Source: Cepaea nemoralis
Lineage: Eukaryota; Mollusca; Gastropoda; Stylommatophora; Helicidae
Assembly (NCBI GenBank): GCA_014155875.1
Contig: JACEFZ010027088.1
Location: forward strand, 97,001-161,000
Length of the DNA: 64,000 nt
Direction: 5' to 3'
The notes under the pieces are model-generated. The model made no database searches, was not told the DNA's origin, and worked only from the letters and a program-made list of their open reading frames with translations. Below are positions 42,511 to 52,267 of the stretch, in pieces. The position numbers and the translations under genes were made by a program. Position 1 is the first letter of the stretch. Each line of letters opens with the position of its first letter.

Positions 42511-42865
42511 CCACTCAACCACCCAATATCCGCCACCTCTCAACTACACATTCCCCACCTATACACACATCCCCACCAACAAACACATCTCCCCACTTGC
42601 CCACACATATCCTCCATCCGAAAACACCCAAAAACACACACCTACCATCCACACACACCCCACCACCCACATATACCCCACCCACACACATCCGCCGCTC
42701 ACGAACATCTTTCCACACCCCCCCCCCCCCCCCCCCCCCCCCCCACCCATACACTCATCTCTCACACACATCCATCCACTTACGTACTCATCGATCAACC
42801 ACTCATACCCACACATCGCCCACCAGCCCATCAATACATGCATCTCTCATCTACCCTCCCACCCG
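42510..42865. repeat. CA-rich minisatellite M1, second block
   Basis: Same G-poor composition and words (CACACATCCCCCACC, CATCAACACATGCATCTTTCATC-type end) as 17040-17275, with a C homopolymer at 42719-42744. It directly truncates the penton gene. Confidence 0.9.
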
Positions 42866-43077
42866 ATGTTCGTCCATCATGAATGACGTTGACCATTCAT
42901 TGACGATGACCATTCATTACACTACATCTTTATTGATGAGGAACGAATGACTTGCGCTTTGGTTTTGTATAGCGAGGAAGTGGTCGCGCAACACCTTCGC
43001 CCCCGCTCCCTCGTCTGTGTCCGTCTGGCTCCAGTGGCGAGCATGGCAAGACGACTGGAAGACGGACACAGATGCAG

Positions 43078-43112
43078 TGGACGTTAGGCTGCCACGGGCC
43101 AGTTATCCCTGT
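43078..43112 (-). pseudogene. 28S rRNA scrap
   Basis: GGACGTTAGGCTGCCACGGG followed by CCAGTTATCCCTGT matches the complement of a conserved 28S segment next to the ACAGGGATAACTGGC motif. Confidence 0.65.
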
Positions 43113-43151
43113 ATATATTGGCTCTCGAGAGCCTCGTGCAAACGGCCCTTC

Positions 43152-43175
43152 CGCCAATTCCTTTAATTTTCAGTT
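43152..43175 (-). pseudogene. 18S rRNA internal scrap
   Basis: CCGCCAATTCCTTTAATTTT then CAG is the complement of the conserved 18S AAACTTAAAGGAATTGACGG site with two changes. Confidence 0.6.
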
Positions 43176-43405
43176 TTAAGACAAGCGTAGCGACAAGCAA
43201 TGAGCGTATGATTACTTATAGGATCAACAAGATTTCCTTCGCCGAAGACGGACTGACCGCCAGAACGGACCACACATACATGAGGCGAGAAGCTGCCCAC
43301 AGAAGATACTGCTCGTCTAGGATGCGAGCAGATCTCGGTTGAGCCTCACCAGCGCACAAGTGCACATGGCGACTGACAGGCCAGACGTTCACGCACACCT
43401 TGTAC

Positions 43406-43444
43406 CTTGAGACAAGCATATGACTACTGGCAGGATCAACCAGA
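43406..43444 (-). pseudogene. 18S rRNA 5' end scrap
   Basis: CCTTGAGACAAGCATATGAC followed by TACTGGCAGGATCAACCAGA is the complement of the first ~38 bases of animal 18S rRNA, almost unchanged. A more degenerate version may lie at 43178-43228 (GACAAGC...GGATCAACAAGAT). Confidence 0.75.
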
Positions 43445-43854
43445 TATCTATCGGACAGACGGACTATTCACGCACACGCAAGCCAAGAGTAGCATCGCTA
43501 AAGCGCGCCCTCCCGGTACAAGGTGATACATGCAAAACCACTGGACGCCTACCGACGAGCTTTCAAGCTACGCCGGCAGGACTGACAGAAAAAAAAGCTA
43601 TACCAGCTTACTGACTGCAGGCCCACTACTCATCGAGAGAGAGTGGGCGCTTATCGAGACTTTGTCGAACGGTCGTACAAATTTTGCTCTTTTGCCCGCT
43701 CAAACCACGACCCTGGCTGCACGATGCGGTTACATTCTTGAAACGCCTGCCTCGCTAACTTACGTTGGCTGGGAAGATCCCATTTTGGTGCACCTCACAC
43801 AGCCATCCGAGACAACGAACGCTAGACGCGGAACTGATCTAGCGAACCAGACCA
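43445..43854. other. No recognisable gene next to rRNA scraps
   Basis: GC-richer stretch with an open frame continuing into the CA-rich block. No domain is seen; it could be diverged rDNA spacer, but nothing proves it. Confidence 0.35.
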
Positions 43855-44560
43855 GCCCCACTGCACACACACCCCAGCCACCCAGCCAAACACACATCCC
43901 CCATCCTCACATACATCCTTCATCCAATTGCACATCCCAAACCTCCTCAACCATTCACACATCTCCCCTCCCACACAAAACCCCACCCATAAACACATTC
44001 CCCCAAACAAACACACATCCCTCACATGCATTCCTCATACACATCCCCGCCCACACATCTCCCCACCCACCCACACATCCCCCACCTGCAAACATCCTCA
44101 CCACCCATACATACATCCTCCACCCACTCACATTTACCACATCCACACTCACACACTCACACCCACACAGACATATCCCATTCATAGACACCCCACACTC
44201 ATCCCCCACACCCATTACACACCCATCCCCCAACCGACACAATCGACTAAACACCCATTCACCCACCCAAATACACATTCCCTACCCACACCCCCCCCCC
44301 CAACCCACCAACACCCACATACTTCCAAAGCCTCCCAAATATCCCCCCCCACCCCACACACACACATCCCTCACACACACTTACACCCCCACCGAATACA
44401 CATCCCTTCACCCATCCACACATCACGCATCAACCCATACATATCCCCACACACAACCCCTCCACACATGCATTCCCCACACCTACACACACACATCCCT
44501 CACATACACACCCACACAAACATCCTCACATCTAGACACATACATGATGCCTCACATGAC
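43855..44560. repeat. CA-rich minisatellite M1, third block
   Basis: Ordered match to 17300-17690: CCCAGCCAAACACACATCC, CATACATCCTTCATCCA, CCCACACATCCCCCACCTGC and CCCATTCATAGACA-type words occur in the same order. No gene; the long His/Pro/Thr frames are compositional. Confidence 0.9.
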
Positions 44561-44712
44561 CACTGAAACTGATAAGAACAAACTCCCACACTTTAAACAC
44601 AGTTGAGACACTGACGATTGACGTGAGCATTCTCGCAATAATTGTAAGAAGTGGAGAAAAAATTGTACATATACATTTTTTAGAGTAAAAATTAGTGATG
44701 CAATTCAACTCT

Positions 44713-44714
<2 letters not shown>

Positions 44715-44810
<96 letters not shown>

Positions 44811-44950
44811 ACTAACTCCCCCACTCACATAACAGTAATGTTATATTATACATGATAAAATCAAATGGCATATAAAATGATACCTCGTAATATGAAAGAC
44901 GTGAATACATAAAAAATTTTGAATAGCATGTTACATGACATGCGTGCGCT

Positions 44951-45019
<69 letters not shown>

Positions 45020-45050
45020 CGCTCTCTCTCTCGCTCTCGCTCTCTCTCAC

Positions 45051-45108
<58 letters not shown>

Positions 45109-45307
45109 ATACACACAGTCTCACACTCATTCACTCTCTCTCTCTCTCTCTCACTCACACTCACTAACTCTCCAACTCACTCTACAGTAATTTACATGTG
45201 TTAATTTTATGCATGCTAAAATCAAGTGGCATTCAAAATGATAATGTGAAAATGAAAACACAAAAAAAAAAATATAGAACAGCATGTTAGATGACATGCG
45301 TGCGCTC

Positions 45308-45376
<69 letters not shown>

Positions 45377-45390
45377 TCTCTCTCTCTGAT
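44715..45390. repeat. Three (CT)n tracts within a ~350-bp duplicated unit
   Basis: CT arrays at 44715-44808, 44957-45105 and 45311-45388. The sequences between them are duplicates: GCATGTTACATGACATGCGT at 44927 and GCATGTTAGATGACATGCGT at 45282, each preceded by a similar ~150-bp AT-rich stretch. Confidence 0.92.
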
Positions 45391-45391
45391 C

Positions 45392-45650
45392 TTTCACACA
45401 CACGTACACACACACCAACACACAACATACACACGCAAATACACACGTATACCCACGCACATACACACACCTACACACATCCACAACTTACGCACACGTA
45501 CTCACATAACACACGAATACACACTCCCTCGCATACACTGCATGCATGCATACTTACACATACAAACATATACACATACATACACGAGCACACACACATA
45601 CATGCACACATACATACACACATATACACACGCACATACATATAAACATA
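45392..45650. repeat. CA/ACAT-rich tract
   Basis: Imperfect CACACA and CATACA words; spurious His/Thr/Tyr frames. Confidence 0.85.
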
Positions 45651-45656
45651 TATAAA

Positions 45657-45745
45657 GGAACACTGAGCTGATCCACGACTCTGGTGATCGAGTTAAATGG
45701 CGAGTCATGACCGCCCACGCTTTCCAGTATGGTACATGATGGGTG
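45657..45745 (+). pseudogene. LINE 3' end scrap
   Basis: GGAACACTGAGCTGATCCACGA and AATGGCGAGTCATGACCG match the 3' end of the LINE at 50105-50190. Typical of heavy 5' truncation. Confidence 0.8.
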
Positions 45746-45766
45746 AATGATGGATGACGCCCTTAC

Positions 45767-45990
45767 AGGACGTTGCGGTCAACACCAGCATTTTTCAGCT
45801 GCTGTTGATGTACTAAGCAAGATTACGCACAGTAATTTGCCATTGTTTTCTTAGCGACCGGCTCACATACCCCGTAAGTTACCAGCGCGGCGCGAACCGC
45901 TGCCGATTCTAGCGCAACTGCTTTACTCTCGAGAATACACGGGATTACGGAGAAAGACGTTAAACCCTATTCCAGGGAGACCTGCTAATT
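45767..45990 (-). repeat. tRNA-derived SINE, family S1
   Basis: Inverted copy: the core complement TAATTTGCCATTGTTTTCTT, the B-box-like region near GCGCGAACCGCTGCC, and an end CAGGGAGACCTGCT. Same order as the 30.5-kb copy. Confidence 0.75.
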
Positions 45991-45999
45991 ACAATTTCT

Positions 46000-46760
46000 A
46001 ATTTCATATTTTACTTTAGATCTGTTTGTGTTGTTCTTGAGGAAGATTATTATAATCGAAACATCGATTTCTTATGTCGTAGTGTATTCATTTTTATGTT
46101 ATTATTGTTTGAGATATCATCTTGTGTAGTGATTGCGAAATGCACAATGGCTGACATTGTCATGTTGCCACAGGAAACATGCTTGTTCGCAACAAATTTA
46201 CTTTAGTTTGGTTACTTTTGTTGTGCATTTAAATACACCTCCAATGTGCTATAGCCAATCTACTTCTGTCGTTTGTTTTATAGAGTCGCCATTGGTTTCA
46301 ATTATGGAACCAATACATGTACAGTTTGCGAGTGTAAAGTTTCTTTGTGAGTTTAAAGTTTGGGTGAAAACAATATCATTTTAAGGTAATGTCAAGAAAT
46401 AAAAATAAATGATAATTATCTGACTTTCTGGTCAATCATTAATTCAATGGTCTGTCTTATACAGAACCTCGCCCTTCCGTAACACTCTTTCGAAACCTAC
46501 CTCTATCAAATGCCGGATGTCCTGCTACGGATGATGTTATGTTTAAATTATTTGTAACATTTTGAATTATACGTTGTGATCGTATCTCCTCCGCCTATCC
46601 GGTGCACTTTCCTCCATAGTTATCTGTTTCCTGTAACAGTCTGTGCTAAAGTGGTATACTGCTTATTCCGTGATTAGCTTATCCTTGTTTATATGTTGTA
46701 CATGTAGAACAACACCCACTCTGTCTGTGCTCTTTGCATTTCATTATTATAATGCATTCT
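46000..46760. other. No recognisable gene
   Basis: AT-rich unique sequence. Short frames only. Confidence 0.45.
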
Positions 46761-46766
46761 TCTAAC

Positions 46767-46860
46767 TTAGGGAGCCGTGGTAGAGCAGTGGCAAGAATTG
46801 CTGTCTTCTGGACCGGTGGCCATATGTTCAAATCTCCAACGATACAGTTTTGTTTAAACT
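46767..46860 (+). repeat. tRNA-like SINE head
   Basis: GGGAGCCGTGGTAGAGCAGTGG carries an A box, and TATGTTCAAATCTCC a B box, at tRNA-like spacing. It lacks cloverleaf integrity, so it is a SINE head rather than a tRNA gene. Confidence 0.5.
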
Positions 46861-47149
46861 GACCTAAGCTCCAAGGTCGACCCAGCGTAAAATTTATTGC
46901 TCTTCTTTTATTTCCACTTTTGGCAATAAACGTCGTGGGGAGGAATAATTGATGTTCCAGCGCCATTGTCAGTGACTCTTTTCTTTCAGTTTTCCCTGTA
47001 GATTCTCGTGCAGTATTTTTAGGAACAAATAAATTCCTACCGGTATAAATCTGTCATATGCTTATTGCTTATTCCCCCCGCTCCCTCGCTTAACTCACAC
47101 GTGGTCCATAAACAAAACTTCTACTATCACTGGTCTGAAGTTTGCGCGT

Positions 47150-47345
47150 GGATTATCTTCCCTTATTGTAAGTGCCCCTTACCTTTAGACGAACCAACTC
47201 TGACTTCGGAGGTACTTGTAATTTACGTCTCCAAGTCAATGACATTTTAATTCCTGTCTCCGGTGTAAGGGTTGAACCCCTTATCTCGGCATTAGCACAC
47301 CGGATGTTTAAGAAAACGTATTCTTATCCATTCGACCATGCTGAC
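47150..47345 (-). repeat. SINE family S2 (tRNA-Leu/Ser-like head)
   Basis: Minus sense begins with a CATGGTCGAATGGAT-like A box, a long variable-arm-like stretch, and GGGGTTCAACCCTTACACCGG (B box), then a body shared with 61420-61680 and 50340-50520. Confidence 0.65.
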
Positions 47346-47624
47346 AATACATATTTGAACCCTGTATTTGCTAACACCACCTTCAGTACTCACCAAAAAG
47401 GGTTTAAACGTGTACTCATTCCAATTTTAGGTTTCGATGAAGTCTCGTATCGTCAATACAATGGGTACCAAGACATGATCTAGGAAATAAAGGAGGCCGA
47501 CGTGATATTAACCATCGAGTGACGATTGGTCTGTACAAATATGGCGCTAGCAGCAGACACACAATAAGTCCCACTTCTATTAAGGGACATTTAACCTTGT
47601 TTGCTGTCTGTTCCTTCTAGACAG

Positions 47625-47705
47625 GCACGGTAGTACATTGGCGAGTACGTGTACCTACCAGCTCCGTGTTCATGTGTTCGAATCAGCTCGAGGAGGAATT
47701 TTTTT
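47625..47705 (+). repeat. tRNA-like SINE head
   Basis: GGCACGGTAGTACATTGGCGAG and GTGTTCGAATCAGCTC resemble A and B boxes; a T-rich stretch follows. Confidence 0.45.
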
Positions 47706-47959
47706 TTTTCATTGCAATGTGTCCAAAAACGATCCAATCTAACATGGCTACCACGAAATTAGCTCGAAGAAAAAGACGATGTACGTGATTTTAACCACGT
47801 CAATATTAAAACTGCTATTTATTACACAAACCCGAGCCTCGCATCATATGCTTAATACCTTCCATACATCGTTAGGTCTTTTTCTACAGATGTTTTTGGG
47901 TTTATAATGCCTTATGTCTCTTAGAGGAGACAGGGCAGAAGGGTTTTAATATGGCTGCT

Positions 47960-48300
47960 CTTCAAATTTCTCTGGTGACCGCGTAGTCGTCAGTTTTACT
48001 AAATAGTGAATTCTGCTTGAAAGTAATGGTAAACTACTGAACGTAAATTTGCCTAGTAGATCAAAATTGCCAAAAAGCACTAGGCTGATTCCCGGGGAGA
48101 AGAAGAAGAAGAAGAAGAAGAAAAAGAAAAAAGAAAAAAAAGAAAGAAGAAAGAAAGAAAGAAAAAAAAATGGAGAAAGAAGACGATGAAATAAGAAGGG
48201 GGGGAAAAAAAAGCAGCAGCAGCAGAAAAAGAAATAATTAAAAAAACAAAAAAAAAACAAAACATAACAAGGCAGCAGAAGCAGACACAAAAACAAAAAA
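47960..48300. repeat. Partial SINE S1 core and polypurine tract
   Basis: GTAATGGTAAACTACTGAAC (48025) is the S1 core; from about 48098 the strand becomes almost pure A/G (GAAGAAGAAAAAGAAA) to about 48300. The opposite-strand Phe/Leu-rich frames are compositional. Confidence 0.75.
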
Positions 48301-48601
48301 GAAAAATATAATAATACACAAATGCAATTGTAAAAGTGTGTTGCATATTCCAAATATCAAGGGGGGACATACCATCTTTAGACGGAGATCACAAAGTAGA
48401 TAGTAATAAACACATGTAAGTATCACGTGTCTTCGAAGTACCTCACCCCATTTAAATGTAATTTGCTTTGTTAATTTCGTTGCACATTGTAGATAAGTGT
48501 TCACAGGTTAAGTAATCCTGCTGTTGGTGACTTCAGTCTGGGGCAATAATATACAGCGCCACGAACGTCTGACAAGTAGTTTACTAAAACACTACGGCAA
48601 A

Positions 48602-48665
48602 ATGGCCCATGTTTCACATGTCTGGACACTGTGTTCGCTTTTGTTGTTTGTGGAGACATGTTTGT
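48602..48665 (+). CDS. Ig-domain gene, exon 1 (signal peptide)
   Basis: The ATG at 48602 opens MAHVSHVWTLCSLLLFVETC, a short N-terminus plus hydrophobic core typical of a signal peptide, and the exon stops after one base of codon 22 at a consensus donor GTAAGT (48666). The phase-1 end matches the phase of the Ig exon that starts at 51043, and joining completes a Cys codon. No upstream coding exon was seen. It directs the product to the secretory route. Confidence 0.65.
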
Positions 48666-49036
48666 GTAAGTATTTTCTGTTTGACTGACTAATTTCACCT
48701 ATTTATATATTTACCATTCATTAACAGTTGGTTGAGTGTAGATGAACCCAACGGCCGTGTGTTATTGTTGCAAAGACTCATAGCAACTTTCTGGATTTCT
48801 GCCATGAAACCTAGCAATGGAAGGTTGTCAACTAATTTACAATAGAATGTCTTGAGTACTGGAGAATTGTGATCACATAAAACATATTTCCGTTTGCGAT
48901 CACACAACCACCACAACACATCGGATCCACAAGAACCAATATCATTAAAAACAAAACACATATGCGATGCTGAATATTTTGTTTATATTAAAAACCACAT
49001 TTCAGATAAAGAGGAACTGTGATCCCATAGAACTGT

Positions 49037-49137
49037 GATCAAATAAAACATGCTGTTTCGATCGAATGCTGTAAACTGTCATCAAATAAAACATGCTGTT
49101 TCGATCGAATGCTGTAAACTGTCATCAAATAAAACAT
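49037..49137. repeat. 43-bp tandem repeat, 2.3 copies
   Basis: AAATAAAACATGCTGTTTCG and ATCGAATGCTGTAAACTGTC recur. It lies in intron 1 of the Ig-domain gene. Confidence 0.9.
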
Positions 49138-49212
49138 CACAATTTGAGAGCCTAGAAATTGTTATAGCATAAAACAAATCTCCGATGCTGAAGAATTGCC
49201 ATTATATAAAAT

Positions 49213-49215
49213 ACC

Positions 49216-49245
<30 letters not shown>
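49213..49245. repeat. (TA)n microsatellite
   Basis: ATATAT run immediately upstream of the LINE fragment. Confidence 0.9.
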
Positions 49246-49247
<2 letters not shown>

Positions 49248-49254
49248 TTCTATA

Positions 49255-50190
49255 TACATATAGAAGTGGGACAGTATCAGCCAATTAAAAGAGGTGTTAG
49301 GCAGGGATGTGTGATGTCTCCAGATCTTTTTTCCCTATACAGTGAAAATATTTTCAGAAATGTAGAGGATATAAATGGAATCAGCATTGGAGGACGAAAC
49401 ATCAATAACATTAGATAACGCAGATGATACAGTATTAATTGCAGACAATGCGCAGGACCTGCAACAATTAGTAGATGCGGTTGTTGTACAAAGTGAGCAA
49501 CTGGGGTTAGAATTAAATTGTAAAAAGACTCAGGTTATGGTCGTCACTAGGAAGAAAGAAGTGCCACAATGTAATATACAAGTAAATGGAAATATTCTTC
49601 AACAAGTGAATCGGTACAATTATCTTGGAACAGTCATAACATCTGATGGGAGATGCCTTGAAGAGATTAGAACAAGGATCGCCATGGCGAAAGTAGCCTT
49701 TAGCAAGATGAAAAACATTCTGACCAATAAAAAGATGTCAATTGAAACGAGAAAAAGAGTGTTGAGGGGATACATAGAGCCTGTTCTTTTGTATGGATGT
49801 GAAACTTGGACAATGGGCAGTCAAGCTGAAAAACATCTGATGGCTGCAGAAATGTGGTTTCTGAGGAAAATGCAAAGAATACCATGGACAGACAGAAAAA
49901 CCAATGACCAAGTACTACAGGAGACAAATGAACATCGTAAACTGATTAGAGAAATTAGACGTAGACAGTCAAAATTCTTTGGACATGTTATGAGAAGAAA
50001 TGGATTGTAGAACTTGGTGACAACTGGCAAGATCGAAGGAAACAGACCAAGAGGCAGACCGAGAGGAAAATATCTGGATGGCTTGGCCACATGGCATGGA
50101 CGAGACAGGAACACTGAGTTGATCCACGACACTGGTGATCAAGTGAAATGGCGAGTCATGACCGTCCACGCTTTCCGGCATGGCACATGA
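49255..50190 (+). pseudogene. LINE RT C-terminal part, best copy of its family
   Basis: Inside intron 1 of the Ig gene. Frame 1 has KRGVRQGCVMSPDLFSLYSE (RT block 5), then a frame change and NADDTVLIADNAQDL (catalytic DD), LGLELNCKKTQVMVV, NRYNYLGTVITSDG, EPVLLYGCETWTM, RIPWTDRKTNDQVLQETNEH and KFFGHVMRRNGL. The C-terminal nucleic acid continues to a 3' end near 50190. It is 5'-truncated and frame-broken, so inactive; smaller copies lie at 1509-2412, 13448-13795 and 45657-45745. Confidence 0.9.
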
Positions 50191-50339
50191 TTGATTGAGT
50201 TTGCCGTTACTTTCCTTCTGGGTAGTGACTGTACTATCCGGTGGAAAGCCGTTCTCTCTACTGATGAGATCATCTGCCTATCGTCGCAGAGTGCAGACCG
50301 TAGCCAACAACAATCTGTCGCTGCTCTCACACTCCATCC

Positions 50340-50520
50340 GTCACCTACATAGGACAGTTGGACTAAGATGTTGACCTATCGTCCTTAACTTGTTGAGTTA
50401 ATTGCAAGTACCTCAGAAGTCGGAGTGGGTTCGCTTGATGGCGAGGGACACTGTTAATATGTAAAGCTAATTCACACGCAAATTTCAGTCCAGCACTACT
50501 AGAAGTAGTGTATATGGGTT
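50340..50520 (+). repeat. SINE family S2 body
   Basis: CAGAAGTCGGAGTGGGTTCG, GGCGAGGGACACTGTTA and the closing CACTACTAGAAGTAGTG palindrome are in the same order as the complement of 61420-61680. The tRNA-like head is missing. Confidence 0.6.
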
Positions 50521-50624
50521 TCGGTTGAGTTCAAAGCGGGTGAGCGCAAATCTAAATAATACTTTACCAAGAAGCAGCGAAACCATTCAGTGCCGGCGAT
50601 GTGCCTACGGGCAGTGAACGCATT

Positions 50625-50815
50625 TCACAATTCCCTGACATGTCGAGTTGAGGATTCCTAATCGGCTGTAGGCTATTTGAAATGATGTTTATGATACGAG
50701 ACATCAGTCGTTTAGAAAGCAATGGCAAACTACTGGACGTAAAAATTGTCTAGTAAATCACATACAGTCACAAATTATGGTGTTGTTTGCTACGTCCTGT
50801 TAAGGGCGTGCATCT
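50625..50815 (+). repeat. SINE sharing the S1 core, alternative head
   Basis: ACATGTCGAGTTGAGGATTC head as at 35470, then the core AGAAAGCAATGGCAAACTAC and CTACGTCCTGTTAAGG tail. Confidence 0.65.
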
Positions 50816-50816
50816 T

Positions 50817-50973
50817 ATAGGGTGTATTTTGATAACTGCAGTGTTTGAAAAAAATGCCGATCCAAGTTTTGTATTTATGCTTTGTAAAGTGCATGCAACA
50901 TAATAGGAAAATACAAAACTTGGACAGGTAATATTTTTGAACACTGCACATTCATTAAAAATACACCCTGTAT
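50817..50973. mobile_element. Palindromic MITE, copy 2 (complete)
   Basis: Terminal inverted repeats TAGGGTGTATTTT and AAAATACACCCTGTA, with arms that pair for most of the length (TGCAGTGTTTGAAAAA and its complement, CCAAGTTTTGTATTT and its complement). Copy 1 is at 8322-8470. Non-coding fold-back element of a DNA transposon. Confidence 0.8.
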
Positions 50974-51042
50974 TTGTTAATGACTCTACATGCCGACTGC
51001 AGGTGTTTGCTACTGAATTTCTTTTTATTTTTCTCTTTTCAG

Positions 51043-51342
51043 GTGCGAATTTTATAGTAGAAAAGGGCATTACAACTAACATTGCCTGTGCATTCAGAAC
51101 GAATGAGCAAAGCACAACGTGGCAAGTGCGAAGCGGACACGAGTTTATCAATGTGACAAGTTGTACCTTCGGCCAGAATATCTGCGTGGACCATATGCCA
51201 CAACAGTTTCATGGGGAGGTTGAGAACAGTTCAGATGGCTTCACATCCAGGCTCATTATCAACAATGTCAGGATCAACGAAACAGAGTTCAGGTGTCCTC
51301 AGCAAGATACGGCATTGCTTACGAACACGCTGGAAGTATACG
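51043..51342 (+). CDS. Ig-domain gene, exon 2 (Ig domain 1)
   Basis: Acceptor TTCTCTTTTCAG (AG 51041-51042) and donor GTCAGT at 51343; exactly 300 bases, phase 1 at both ends, the classical Ig-domain exon. The domain has the core Cys in TTNIACAF, the Trp in STTWQV, a second Cys pair (TSCTF and NICVD), the strand SDGFTSRLIINNVRI and the closing Cys in ETEFRCPQ. The DxGxYxC motif is replaced by NETEFRC. Two N-glycosylation sequons are visible (NVTS, NSSD). Likely extracellular recognition or adhesion; molluscan secreted Ig proteins, FREP-like ones included, are an option, but no fibrinogen domain is in the window. Confidence 0.8.
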
Positions 51343-52265
51343 GTCAGTTGATGTTTTTGTATGCTTTATATATTAATTGGAGTTGACTGTTTGTCTAGAA
51401 AGAAATGGCAAACTACTGAACGCAAAGCCGCTTATGGTGGTGCAAGGACCGAGATGCGCGTCAAAGACAAGCTGTAGGTTGCGTGGGGCCTAAGCCCGCA
51501 ACCACATGCAGCCAAGAGGAATAGCTGGCGCCCTAGGGGAGTGCAGAAGTGCAGCTTCTTGAGCCATGAACGGGCCACGAAGAAAATCAACATGATGGCA
51601 ACATGGTCTGCTTGTACATATTGAACCGCCCGGGCAAAAGCGACGACAAAGGAAAACGGCTGGCTTCTAACGGCCAAAGGTGCTAAGAAATGTGTTAGAT
51701 CACTAATCATATGTCTCGAAACAGAATACAAAATTATAGAACGAGAAAGACACTCGGAATCATGATCATTGTGGGTACTCATCCAAAAAGTGTAAAGAAG
51801 GTAAAGGACCAAAACATTCGAAGATGGGAAAATTTTCTAAGCATCGGAAGCCTCCTGAATGAAAGGAGAGCTGATGGAAGCATGAATTCAATGGGACACT
51901 AAAAATTGTGGACTAAAACAAAGAAACGGACTAATTAGAGCACTATATATACGGAACCGATGAGTCGGTTTTTGGGTACCAGATTTGGGCTCTAGAACCG
52001 ACCATTCGGTCTCCGGCAGGCAATCAGTTAAGTAGAGACATGTCATATAGTTAGCAACATTAGATTACAGGACCTTCATATGAACATGGTAAAGACGTAA
52101 AGGACCTAGCTATACACTTTAAGTTGCATTGCGCATACGATGCTATGCCCCTTTGTTATATAGACCAATCAGGCACCCGGTGTGTGATGTGGTGAGTATC
52201 ACGTGTGCCGACTTTACTTTCCAAGACATTCATGGTACCCGGTGGTTTAGCCTGGCTCGACATGG
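51343..52265. other. Intron 2, no recognisable gene in its first part
   Basis: A short S1 core piece (GAAATGGCAAACTACTGAACG at 51401) and otherwise unassigned sequence. Confidence 0.5.
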
Positions 52266-52267
52266 GA

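Noticed and set aside
43530..44606. 358-codon open frame
   Set aside because: First third is unassigned and the rest is CA-rich minisatellite; no domain found.
44919..45655. Ser/Leu-rich and His/Thr-rich frames
   Set aside because: CT and CA simple repeats.
47946..48504. Phe/Leu/Cys-rich minus-strand proteins resembling membrane segments
   Set aside because: Polypurine tract read in reverse; composition alone produces Phe, Leu and Ser.
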